Shown here one piece after another: positions 7,734 through 14,407 of a stretch of DNA of 34,295 nucleotides. The stretch is from Methylophaga sp. Its GTDB lineage: Bacteria > Pseudomonadota > Gammaproteobacteria > Nitrosococcales > Methylophagaceae. Position 1 is the stretch's first letter; the number at the start of each line of letters is the position of its first letter. The notes beneath the pieces were generated by a model. It saw nothing but the letters and a program-made list of their open reading frames with translations, was not told the DNA's origin and searched no databases. The stretch covers positions 1 through 34,295 of the forward strand of contig NZ_JAUSCC010000126.1 of NCBI RefSeq assembly GCF_030651745.1. Direction: 5' to 3'. The position numbers were made by a program, and so were the translations under genes.

Positions 7734-8261
7734 TTAATTCTCAGCAATAGCTTTCAGCGTAGCCAGCCCTTCTTCATATTTAGTACCCACCATTTTATCC
7801 ATACTGAAAAACAGGCACATCACTTTGGATAGATAGGGGCTCGAACCATACATGGCTTGTGTGACAGTTGTCGTGTCGCCTTGTGGGACTAGCGTGAACT
7901 CAATGGTATTGTGGCCTTCAAATGGCTTGATAAAATCAATTTTGAGTATCACTTTGGATGGTGGGGATGACTCAATAATTTCCATACGCCCTTGCCCGAC
8001 TTCATTGTTACCGTTCCACTCATACACCGCACCTATGCCATTGGCAGCTCCGCTGTGGGTGGTTTTAGCCGCAAGGTCGATTTTTTCCCACGGCGACCAT
8101 GACTGCCATTGGTGAAAATCATTAATATGGGGAAATATCTTTTCGGGTGGCGCTTTGATGCTGAGCGAACGTTCAACGCGAAAGGTATCGGGTCGGGTTG
8201 CGGCATAAATAAGGATCGCGGCTATCAGCACGGCGATTATGATAATGATAATTTTAAACAT
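7734..8261 (-). CDS. Membrane-anchored SRPBCC protein, polyketide cyclase-like
   Basis: This 175-residue protein starts with one hydrophobic segment (residues about 3-22, IIIIIIAVLIAAILIYAA). An SRPBCC domain of the polyketide cyclase/dehydrase group follows, with SLSIKAPPEKIFPHINDFHQ, WQSWSPWEKID, GRMEIIESSPPSKVILKIDF and HNTIEFTLVPQGDTTTVTQA. The N-terminal segment should anchor it to the inner membrane with the domain outside, or act as an uncleaved signal. It lies just upstream of the other SRPBCC gene. The ribosome site is weak. Confidence 0.88.
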   Translation of the reverse strand: MFKIIIIIIAVLIAAILIYAATRPDTFRVERSLSIKAPPEKIFPHINDFHQWQSWSPWEKIDLAAKTTHSGAANGIGAVYEWNGNNEVGQGRMEIIESSPPSKVILKIDFIKPFEGHNTIEFTLVPQGDTTTVTQAMYGSSPYLSKVMCLFFSMDKMVGTKYEEGLATLKAIAEN

Positions 8262-8314
8262 GTTGATTCACCAAAAATGCTATTTTTACTAATTTCCAAG
8301 TTGGCGCTTGGGAG

Positions 8315-8868
8315 TTAGAGAAACATGGGCGAGCGTTCGGTTGCCATTCCCCTGATTTTGCATACGGTTCTCCAATTTCGATCAGTCATTGGAACACCAA
8401 GCAGTTTTTCACTACTGGCAGCGAGCTTGGATCTACCCACACCCTCTGGTGCATGCAGATAAAACATGCTATCCCTCAGATGAAACCGCTCGCTTTCCTT
8501 TTTAAGGCTTTCAAGCTTCTTTAAATCGGGATTTCAGGTGTGCAAGCCAGAAATCCCAGGTGTAAAGTACTGGGGGCGGTTTCCGCTTCGGGAAAAGGGT
8601 TTTCCGCAATCGCTTTTTCTATTTCATCAAGCCTCAAGACGAGAACGCAGGGATCGAAACCGCAGCGCTTCTTAATTTCGGTGCCTATCTTTTGGGAAAG
8701 ATGTGGTGTGTCTTTTTCAGTGCTTTGAAATATTGCATTGCCACTCTGAATGTAAGTTTTGACGTTTCTAGCGCCGAGGCCTTTAAGCAGCGCAACGAGT
8801 TCTTTCATCGGCAGGGAATTCTTCCCACCAACGTTGATACCTCTGAAAAGTGCAATATAAGTATTCAT
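8315..8868 (-). pseudogene. DUF1697 protein gene with a single-base frameshift
   Basis: The 5' part (8868-8521) gives 115 residues of a DUF1697 protein: the hallmark YIALFRGINVGGKNSLPMKE, LGARNVKTYIQSGNAIFQ, and HLGFLACTPE. It then stops early. The rest of the family sequence continues at once in another frame from about 8530 down to 8315: KKLESLKKESERFHL, FYLHAPEGVGRSKLA, then MTDRNWRTVCKI and a stop. Adding one A to the GAAATCCC stretch (near 8531-8538) would give TPENPDLKKL and restore a protein of about 184 residues, the usual family length. So this is either a real one-base deletion or a sequencing error. DUF1697 has no known function. Confidence 0.85.
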
Positions 8869-8895
8869 TGAATTACCGTTTGAGATTCAGCCACA

Positions 8896-8988
8896 TTAAT
8901 GCCCAACGGGGCGCGAGTTCGACGGCGCTACGCGACGAATGCAGCGGCCGCCGAAAGTCGGGTAAGCTTGGACTAATAGGTTTGGCAT
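8896..8988 (-). CDS. Possible 30-residue ORF with strong ribosome site
   Basis: Between DUF1428 and DUF1697 an ATG at 8988 is preceded by AAGGAG at 6-7 nt and opens a 30-residue frame rich in Arg, Pro and Ser (it begins MPNLLVQAYPTFGG). No family is recognised. The sequence is GC-rich unlike the flanking genes and overlaps the attC-like stretch at 8901-8986. Its coding nature is therefore doubtful, and it may only be the translation of a recombination site. Confidence 0.3.
   Translation of the reverse strand: MPNLLVQAYPTFGGRCIRRVAPSNSRPVGH
8901..8986 (-). other. attC-like 86-bp stretch, possible integron cassette remnant
   Basis: Read on the minus strand, this GC-rich intergenic stretch ends in GTTGGGC (8901-8907), a full match to the integron core consensus GTTRRRY. 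It begins with GCCAAAC (8980-8986), one base away from the partner consensus RYYYAAC. Inside are TCCAAGC after the first core and GAACTC before the last, as in classic attC sites, and the length lies within the known attC range. A perfect RYYYAAC (ACCTAAC) also occurs at 9013-9019. No integrase gene is in the window and the other gene gaps show no such site, so this is at best a relic. Confidence 0.35.
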
Positions 8989-9029
8989 GTTGGCTCCTTA
9001 AGAATAGGGCTGGTTAGGTGAACAGCTTT

Positions 9030-9383
9030 TTATTCTTCAACAATCATTTCAAATCCGCCGTATATCATACGCTTGCCATCAAATGGCATAGTATTCGGGT
9101 CATGCTGGCAACGCGGATCAGCCATGACTTTCTCCATACCCTGATTACGCACTTCACGCGACGGCCAAAGTATCCAGGAGAAAACCACTGTTTCGTCTGG
9201 CTTGCACTGGACGGCCATGGGGAAAGACGTAATTTTGCCTTCCGGCACATCATCTCCCCAACACTCCACTATTTTTAGCGCGCCGTGTTCTTTAAATATT
9301 ACAACCGCCTCCTCAGCAAAAGTTTTATAGATTTCTCTACTTTTTGTGGGTACTGCAAGAACAAATCCATCAACATAATTCAT
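9030..9383 (-). CDS. DUF1428 family protein
   Basis: This 117-residue protein is a clear DUF1428 member: MNYVDGFVLAVPTKSREIYK at the start, ALKIVECWGDDVPEGKITSF, DETVVFSWILWPSREVR, then MPFDGKRMIYGGFEMI at the end. These are small ferredoxin-like alpha/beta barrel proteins of unknown function, often encoded next to VOC and SRPBCC genes. The ATG at 9383 follows CAGGAG at a normal distance. The IS110-family element is inserted upstream, about 130 bp from the start, and may separate this gene from the promoter of the run. Confidence 0.92.
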   Translation of the reverse strand: MNYVDGFVLAVPTKSREIYKTFAEEAVVIFKEHGALKIVECWGDDVPEGKITSFPMAVQCKPDETVVFSWILWPSREVRNQGMEKVMADPRCQHDPNTMPFDGKRMIYGGFEMIVEE

Positions 9384-9522
9384 GATATTTCTCCTGTAAG
9401 TTTAAGTATTTTTATAACACGCAAATTGTTTCATTTTTGTTGTTACCAGTGCGTAGTGCGTATGAAGCACAAGCGGAACATCGGAGCCTCGAAAGCCTGG
9501 ATTCCGCAAGCTCCATCCATAT

Positions 9523-9535
9523 ATGGACACCTCCC
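9523..9535. repeat. Left copy of 13-bp IS inverted repeat
   Basis: ATGGACACCTCCC is the exact inverse complement of the copy at 10897-10909. On a circular form of the element the two copies would face each other about 6 bp apart (spacer ATATGG), as is usual for IS1111 circle junctions. Confidence 0.85.
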
Positions 9536-9768
9536 GTTTTGCAAGCATTAATTACTTCAGGTTTTAGGGTACGACTGCACACGTATATCCGGCCTCCCAG
9601 TTGAGCGCATTGGCTCGGGCCATAATGGGCTATTCGCGCGTTTACTCCTAATCGGGCTATCGTGCTCTAAGGCACACCGGATGAATCAGGTTCTGTAAAC
9701 GCCGGTTCGACCTGTTTACCATCAGTAGTTGTTGCTTAACAATCGTGAGTGAGTAACTCCTTTATCTC
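9536..9768 (-). ncRNA. Candidate IS1111-type bridge/seek RNA region
   Basis: This 233-nt noncoding stretch lies between the transposase stop hairpin and the element end. In IS1111-group elements the guide RNA that pairs with target and donor DNA is encoded exactly here. Supporting signs are the lack of coding capacity, the internal complementarities (for example GTAAAC at 9695-9700 with GTTTAC at 9714-9719), and the 7-mer TGGGCTA at 9626-9632. That 7-mer is found again in the DNA flanking the insertion, at 10915-10921, and could be the target guide. The RNA ends and fold are not determined. Confidence 0.5.
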
Positions 9769-9813
9769 AACCGGCTTAAGTTTGAAAACTTGTTTTTCGA
9801 ACTTAAGCCGGTT
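9769..9813. other. 20-bp-stem hairpin across the transposase stop codon
   Basis: AACCGGCTTAAGTT (9769-9782) and AACTTAAGCCGGTT (9800-9813) are perfect complements. The inner TGAAAA/TTTTCG extends the stem to 20 bp with one T-G pair, around the loop CTTGT. The transposase stop codon (9803-9805) lies in one arm. No U run follows on the minus strand, so it is not a simple terminator. It may mark the boundary or processing site between the transposase mRNA and the guide RNA. Confidence 0.75.
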
Positions 9814-10828
9814 TGCCTTCCGGCAGGAAATCAGTTTCTTTGGTCAACAAGGCCCAGACAATGCGTGCATTCTTGTTAGCCAAGGCGACAGCAGCGATAT
9901 TTTTATTACGTCGGCTGCATAAGTTTTGCAGCCAACGACTGCGCGGATCATCTTTTTTATCGGCGACTTTGAGCACCGCTCTGGCGCCGTGTATCAGTAA
10001 AGTTCTTAGGTAGGTATCGCCCCGTTTGCTGATGCCCAATAAGCAGTCTTTACCACCGCTGCTGTGCTGTCTGGGGGTTAATCCTAACCAGGCTGCTAAA
10101 TCGCGTCCCCGCTTAAATTGTTTGGCATCACCGATGGCACAGACTAAGGCCGTGGCGGTAATGGGGCCAATGCCGGGGATTTGTTGCAGCCTTTTGGCCG
10201 TGCTGTTGCTGCTTGCCAGTTGCTGGATTTTTTTGTCCATTTCACTAGCCCGGTCATCTAGGGCGATTAGGTCTTGCTGTAAACTTTGCAACAAAGCCCT
10301 GAAATCAAAACTGAGCCCATTTTCAGCATCTTCAAGCAACAACGGCAATGCCTTGCGCAATGTCTCCACGCGACGCTCAACGACCATGCCATATTCAGCC
10401 AGCAAGCCGCGAATTTGGTTCACTTTAGCGGTACGTTGTTGCACCAGTCCGCTACGGATGCGATGCACCGCTTGAATATCTTGTTGCTCAATGGTTTTAA
10501 TGGCCACAAAACGCATGTTAGGACGGGCAACGGCTTCACAAATCGCTTCAGCATCGTTAGCGTCATTTTTGTTGCCTTTGACATACGGCTTTACAAACTG
10601 GGGAGCCATCAGTTTAACGGTATGCCCAAGTTTCTGTAGCTCTCTAGCCCAATAATGCGCACTGCTGCACGCTTCTATGCCTATCAAACAGGGTGATAGT
10701 TTGGCGAAATAATTTAACATTTGATTCCGCCGCAGCTGTTTCCGTAATACAGGTTTTTCTTGATGATCTACGCCGTGAAGTTGAAAAACCTGTTTTGCTA
10801 AGTCTATGCCAATTCGTTTAATATTCAT
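9803..10828 (-). CDS. IS110 family transposase (IS1111 group)
   Basis: This 341-residue DEDD transposase begins at the ATG at 10828, preceded by GAGGAGG; the frame is open 27 codons further but without a ribosome site. The N-terminal RuvC-like half has Asp9 in RIGIDLAKQVFQLHGV, then CLIGIEACSSAHYWAREL and the DxxD pair in KGNKNDANDAEAICEA. The C-terminal Transposase_20 half has LQQIPGIGPITATALV, FKRGRDLAAWLGLTPRQ, and SGGKDCLLGISKRGDTYLRT with the conserved Ser region. All blocks look intact, so the element may still be active. It recombines DNA through a guide RNA in known relatives. Confidence 0.96.
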   Translation of the reverse strand: MNIKRIGIDLAKQVFQLHGVDHQEKPVLRKQLRRNQMLNYFAKLSPCLIGIEACSSAHYWARELQKLGHTVKLMAPQFVKPYVKGNKNDANDAEAICEAVARPNMRFVAIKTIEQQDIQAVHRIRSGLVQQRTAKVNQIRGLLAEYGMVVERRVETLRKALPLLLEDAENGLSFDFRALLQSLQQDLIALDDRASEMDKKIQQLASSNSTAKRLQQIPGIGPITATALVCAIGDAKQFKRGRDLAAWLGLTPRQHSSGGKDCLLGISKRGDTYLRTLLIHGARAVLKVADKKDDPRSRWLQNLCSRRNKNIAAVALANKNARIVWALLTKETDFLPEGKPA

Positions 10829-10896
10829 GGTGGATGCCTCCTCTAAGTGGTCTGATAGTTTAATTCTATCAGTCTGGCACCTTGATGCCGATAGGT

Positions 10897-10909
10897 GGGA
10901 GGTGTCCAT
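10897..10909. repeat. Right copy of 13-bp IS inverted repeat
   Basis: GGGAGGTGTCCAT is the exact inverse complement of the copy at 9523-9535. It lies about 70 bp upstream of the transposase start on the minus strand. The adjoining CCATCC word repeats at the other end. Confidence 0.85.
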
Positions 10910-10918
10910 CCCATTGGG

Positions 10919-11656
10919 CTACTCTTCGCTTTGACTCTGGGGCGCTGGTTCATACAGCCTGGACAATGATGTCAGATGGAGCAAAACTGAAACCGGTACA
11001 AGGAACACCGGAATCAGTACTAGCGGAAATACGGTGATCAGTTCGTTGGGTTGATCGAAGTCAAAAAGTTGTACTGGAGACGGCGAGGTGAGGACCCCGG
11101 TCGAGACGGCCACGACAAGATCAACAAGACCAAAAATGTTCCATATAGAAACCAAGTCGGCGTTTACGTGCGGCGCGCGTGCGTATGCGAGCGCGACAAC
11201 CGGTGCGAGCACGCCCACCAACACATCGCCGAGCCCGGCGGGCCAAGCGAACAGTCCCGGCAATCTGTCCGTCGCATAGAGAATCAGAAAAATAACCCCC
11301 AGCGCCCGATAGGCCTGAACACCCACGATCCATTGCTGAGGTACTGCATCGATTACCCGTCTTACTGACGGTGATCGCCAGATCAGGAATCCGCCGACGA
11401 GGATTGGCACAAAGATCCCGTATTGAATAGTAGGAATACGATTGGAGTCGGCATGGTAGGCTCCCAACACGGTAAGCACGGTGGCTAAAGCGAACCAACC
11501 AATTAGAATAATGGCTGTCGTTCGCACGACGGATCTGCGGCTGTGTGCCGGCCAATCAGCTTTCACCAGTCCGTTGTGTAACCCAAAAAGGATTGCGGCG
11601 ATAATGCCCACGCTCCCTGTAAGAACATAATAAGGTAGATAGGTTGGAATAGTCAT
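10919..11656 (-). CDS. Conserved polytopic membrane protein of unknown function
   Basis: This 245-residue protein has about seven hydrophobic segments, starting with YYVLTGSVGIIAAILFGL, then VVRTTAIILIGWFALATVL, YGIFVPILVGGFLIW, ALGVIFLILYATDRLPG, LGDVLVGVLAPVVALAYA, IFGLVDLVVAVSTGVL and VFPLVLIPVFLVPVSVLL. I do not recognise a family with a known activity. The charged C-terminus is short. The start at 11656 is preceded by AAGGAGG. The IS element begins about 9 bp after the stop, so the coding region is intact but the link to downstream genes is cut. It lies among VOC genes in the run. Confidence 0.8.
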   Translation of the reverse strand: MTIPTYLPYYVLTGSVGIIAAILFGLHNGLVKADWPAHSRRSVVRTTAIILIGWFALATVLTVLGAYHADSNRIPTIQYGIFVPILVGGFLIWRSPSVRRVIDAVPQQWIVGVQAYRALGVIFLILYATDRLPGLFAWPAGLGDVLVGVLAPVVALAYARAPHVNADLVSIWNIFGLVDLVVAVSTGVLTSPSPVQLFDFDQPNELITVFPLVLIPVFLVPVSVLLHLTSLSRLYEPAPQSQSEE

Positions 11657-11737
11657 GATAGTGCCTCCTTATCAATCAATTGGTTTTCAGTGAGCCAATA
11701 AAATACCTCTTCATTTTTAGTCTGTGGTTATACACTG

Positions 11738-12145
11738 TTAACCTTGGTTTACTGCGTCAGGCTCCATATAAATCAGCTCCCAAATATGCCCATCCAGATC
11801 CTGGAATCCATGTGCATACATAAAGCCGTGGTCTTGTGGTTCGTTGTAAGTTGTACCTCCAGCAGCAACGGCTTTACTCACCATGCCATCGACACCAGCC
11901 CTGCTTTCGCAAGACAAACACAACAGCACTTCCGTGCTTTTTGTGGCATCGCAAATCGCTTTGGCGGTAAAGGTTTGGAATTTGGCCTCGGTCAACAACA
12001 TGACAAAAATGTCTTCGCTCACAATCATGCAGGTGGCGGTCTCGTCGGTAAATTGGGCATTAAACGTATAGCCAAGTTGGGTAAAAAATTCGATAGATTT
12101 ATTAAGATTCTTTACCGGTAAGTTCACATAAATTTGGGTATTCAT
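11738..12145 (-). CDS. VOC family protein
   Basis: This 135-residue protein is a glyoxalase/bleomycin-resistance-type VOC domain. It begins YVNLPVKNLNKSIEFFTQLG, then has TATCMIVSEDIFVMLLTEAK and VLLCLSCESRAGVDGMV, and ends in FMYAHGFQDLDGHIWELIYM. The GHxWE motif supplies the usual metal-binding Glu at the end of the fold. The ATG at 12145 follows CAGGAG; an upstream open frame of 39 codons has no ribosome site. It is close to the lactoylglutathione lyase-like group, but the substrate is unknown. It lies 55 bp downstream of another VOC gene. Confidence 0.92.
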   Translation of the reverse strand: MNTQIYVNLPVKNLNKSIEFFTQLGYTFNAQFTDETATCMIVSEDIFVMLLTEAKFQTFTAKAICDATKSTEVLLCLSCESRAGVDGMVSKAVAAGGTTYNEPQDHGFMYAHGFQDLDGHIWELIYMEPDAVNQG

Positions 12146-12200
12146 TTGTGTTCTCCTGTGGAAAACTGATTGTTCGATGTACGGCTCACTGCAATACGCC

Positions 12201-12677
12201 TCACGCCGATTTTTCCACAAAGCAAGCCTCCATACGGCTTTGGAATTCACTTGGGTCAACATCTTCGATGTGTGTGCCGATCATCCATTGATGTCCAAAA
12301 GGATCGACCACACCGCCCATGCGATCACCCCAGAAGTGATTTTCTGGTGGCATGGTTGCCTTGGCGCCCGCCTTGATCGCGTCGGAAAAGGTGGCGTCAA
12401 CATCGGTCACGTAGAGATGCAGTTTGACCGGGCTGCCACCCAGTGTTTCTGGCGAAGTAGATGCACATTCCGGATTTTCATCCGAGATCATGAATATAGA
12501 ATCGCCAATTTTGAATTCGCCGTGGGCTATTTTTCCATCTGGCATATTGAGTCGGCATAACTCGGTTGCGCCAAAGGCTTTTTTGTAGAATTCAAGCGCA
12601 TCGGATGCGTTCCGGACTATCAGGTATGCGGTAAGCGTGTGGTAGCCGTCGGGGATGGGTTTTATGTTTGTGGTCAT
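12201..12677 (-). CDS. VOC family protein, PhnB-like, first gene of the run
   Basis: This 158-residue protein has the PhnB-like VOC fold: YHTLTAYLIVRNASDALEFY, KIAHGEFKIGDSIFMISDE, SPETLGGSPVKLHLYVTDVD and VDPFGHQWMIGTHIEDV. It is a paralogue of the VOC gene at 5753-6220. The ATG at 12677 follows CAGGAG. As the first gene on the minus strand, divergent from the MocR regulator with 135 bp between, it is the most likely regulated target and may head a transcript through the VOC and membrane genes. Confidence 0.92.
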   Translation of the reverse strand: MTTNIKPIPDGYHTLTAYLIVRNASDALEFYKKAFGATELCRLNMPDGKIAHGEFKIGDSIFMISDENPECASTSPETLGGSPVKLHLYVTDVDATFSDAIKAGAKATMPPENHFWGDRMGGVVDPFGHQWMIGTHIEDVDPSEFQSRMEACFVEKSA

Positions 12678-12812
12678 GATTGCTCTCCTGATCCAGGGTT
12701 AGGATTGGTATATCGTGTCTAAGTAACGCTAACTGCTCGGATTGATTAGCATTGGCGGTTAAATAATACAACCCGGAGTGGTACAATAACAGAGCCACAT
12801 TACAGAGTAATT
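12678..12812. promoter_or_regulatory. Divergent VOC/MocR control region
   Basis: This 135-bp gap should carry both divergent promoters. On the plus strand TACAAT at 12782-12787 fits a -10 box for the MocR gene. TGGTAT (12706-12711) and TGGTAC (12779-12784) are near-identical direct words 73 bp apart, about seven helical turns. MocR-type regulators such as GabR are known to bind direct repeats of ATACCA type, the complement of TGGTAT. The assignment is a suggestion from pattern only. Confidence 0.35.
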
Positions 12813-14264
12813 ATGGATCCAATTTTTGAGTTGTCCTTAGTTTTGCCGACGCGTGATTCGCGCAATCTGCTCCGTGCGCTGCATCATCAGTTACGTGCCG
12901 CTATTGTGAATGGAAAATTGCAAGCCGGTTTACGGTTACCGGCAACACGTAAACTCGCTGCCTTGGCTGGCGTATCGCGCAACACGGCCGTGGCCACCTA
13001 TGATTTATTGCAAAGCCAAGGCTATATCACTATCCGTCCCGGCGCGGGTGCATTTGTGGCTGATAATACCTCCAGGCTGGCATGCCACAACACCTCAATC
13101 AGTAATTCCAGGGCGGATGCTTGTCTCAGTGCATTTTGGCGTAATCCGCCGGCATTATCGGCACCCTTCCAACCCCCCTACCGTTTTGATTTCAGAATCG
13201 GCCTTTGTGACAAATCGGCTTTTCCGTTTCAAGTCTGGCAACGCTTATTGTTGCGTTCGCAACGGTCATTATCGAAAGCCCTCGCTGCTTATTCCGACCC
13301 GCAAGGCCAATCAACTTTACGGAATATGATCGCCACGCATGTCTCGACTATACGCGCGGTTGCGGTTCTGGCGGATGACATCGTGGTCACGGCAGGGACG
13401 CAGCAGGCCTTGGACATACTGGCTCGAATTTTGGTTACGCCTGGACAAACCACTGTTGCTTTCGAAGATCCCGGGTATAGCCCCGCACGCATCGCTTTTG
13501 CTGCTGCCGGTGCTAATGTTGTTACCGTTCCGGTTGATAAAAACGGCATCATCGTTGAGAAAATTCCACCCGGCACACACATCATTTACGTAACGCCAAC
13601 TCACCAATTTCCACTGGGTTATACGATGTCCATAGCGCGGCGTGTGGCGCTGCTCAACTTTGCACACAGCCGTGACGCTGTCATCATAGAAGATGACTAC
13701 GATAGCGAATTCCGTTATAAAGGCAGACCTCACGAAGCACTGCAAAACCTCGACCATAATGACTCAGTGTTCTACCTGGGCACTTTTTCTAAAAGTTTAT
13801 TCCCCTCGCTTCGGCTTGGCTTCGTGTTGACTCCACCCTGGGCCCGTCACGCCGTTGTCGCAGCCAAGCGGTTTAGTGATTGGCATAGCCCCATTCTCGA
13901 ACAAGAAACCTTAGCGGCTTTTATTGCGGAAGGGCATTTAGCCCGCCATATCCGCAAGATGCGAAAGGTCTATGAAGAGCGGCGTACCGTCCTGACAACT
14001 GCTATTAAACGCCATTGTGGCGATCTTTTGGAGCCGATTCCAGCCGTTTGTGGCTTGCATCTTACGGCACTGGTCAAGGGTAATATCCAGGCAACGGCGA
14101 TTGCTGTCCAGGCAGAAAAAATTGGGATTGGGCTTTATTCTTTGGATCGGTATCCGATTGCTGGAAACGGGCAGAATGGTTTTACCTTTGGCTTAGGCTT
14201 GATCAGGGCTGAACAGATTGACGACGCAATCAGTTGTCTTGCTGAGTTGATGCATGGGGCCTAG
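12813..14264 (+). CDS. MocR/PdxR-type GntR transcriptional regulator with aminotransferase-like domain
   Basis: This 483-residue protein has a GntR winged helix at residues about 15-85, with LRLPATRKLAALAGVSRNTA and SQGYITIRPGAGAFVA. A fold-type I aminotransferase-like domain follows (about 115-480). The PLP lysine is Lys327 in GTFSKSLFPSLRLGF, and IIEDDYDSEFRYKGRPHEAL and VVTAGTQQALDILARIL are further family motifs. Members sense PLP or amino compounds and control divergent genes, here the VOC gene at 12677. Full length and intact motifs suggest a working regulator. A strong terminator follows its stop. Confidence 0.95.
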   Translation: MDPIFELSLVLPTRDSRNLLRALHHQLRAAIVNGKLQAGLRLPATRKLAALAGVSRNTAVATYDLLQSQGYITIRPGAGAFVADNTSRLACHNTSISNSRADACLSAFWRNPPALSAPFQPPYRFDFRIGLCDKSAFPFQVWQRLLLRSQRSLSKALAAYSDPQGQSTLRNMIATHVSTIRAVAVLADDIVVTAGTQQALDILARILVTPGQTTVAFEDPGYSPARIAFAAAGANVVTVPVDKNGIIVEKIPPGTHIIYVTPTHQFPLGYTMSIARRVALLNFAHSRDAVIIEDDYDSEFRYKGRPHEALQNLDHNDSVFYLGTFSKSLFPSLRLGFVLTPPWARHAVVAAKRFSDWHSPILEQETLAAFIAEGHLARHIRKMRKVYEERRTVLTTAIKRHCGDLLEPIPAVCGLHLTALVKGNIQATAIAVQAEKIGIGLYSLDRYPIAGNGQNGFTFGLGLIRAEQIDDAISCLAELMHGA

Positions 14265-14291
14265 TCAAAAAAACTCAGGGTTCGACAGTAA

Positions 14292-14328
14292 CAAAAGCCA
14301 CCCTTAAATGCTTGGGGGGTGGCTTTTG
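14292..14328. terminator. Bidirectional intrinsic terminator
   Basis: CAAAAGCCACCC (14292-14303) pairs perfectly with GGGTGGCTTTTG (14317-14328). ACAG/CTGT words outside extend the stem. The A and T runs in the arms allow termination on both strands. It separates the MocR gene (plus) from hipA (minus), which converge here. Confidence 0.85.
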
Positions 14329-14407
14329 CTGTTTCTGGAGTTACTGATTCGTAGTAGGTGACTTTGCAAGTATCCAATCTTTTTTCCTTCCTTGCCAGGT
14401 ATACTCA

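Larger units (their letters stand above)
9513..10909 (-). mobile_element. IS110-family (IS1111 group) insertion sequence
   Basis: The element of about 1.39 kb carries one transposase gene on the minus strand. Subterminal inverted repeats of 13 bp, ATGGACACCTCCC at 9523-9535 and GGGAGGTGTCCAT at 10897-10909, flank it. Subterminal repeats and a long noncoding stretch downstream of the transposase mark the IS1111 group. The word CCATCC occurs at both edges (9513-9518 and 10906-10911), so the exact crossover lies inside this 6-bp repeat and the ends are ambiguous by a few bases. The element sits just past the stop codon of the membrane protein gene at 10919, so it interrupts a transcript rather than a gene. 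Confidence 0.88.

Noticed and set aside
10026..10639. Plus-strand ORFs of 149 and 117 residues inside the IS transposase gene
   Set aside because: They are read against the transposase, which has clear conserved motifs; no ribosome site or recognisable domain supports them.
2959..12677. A full integron cassette array
   Set aside because: Apart from 8901-8986 I find no paired core sites in the gene gaps, which are mostly too short (18-90 bp) for attC sites, and no integrase gene is present.
12910..13757. ORFs of 139 and 146 residues overlapping the MocR-type gene
   Set aside because: Other-frame shadows; the MocR frame holds all winged-helix and aminotransferase motifs.
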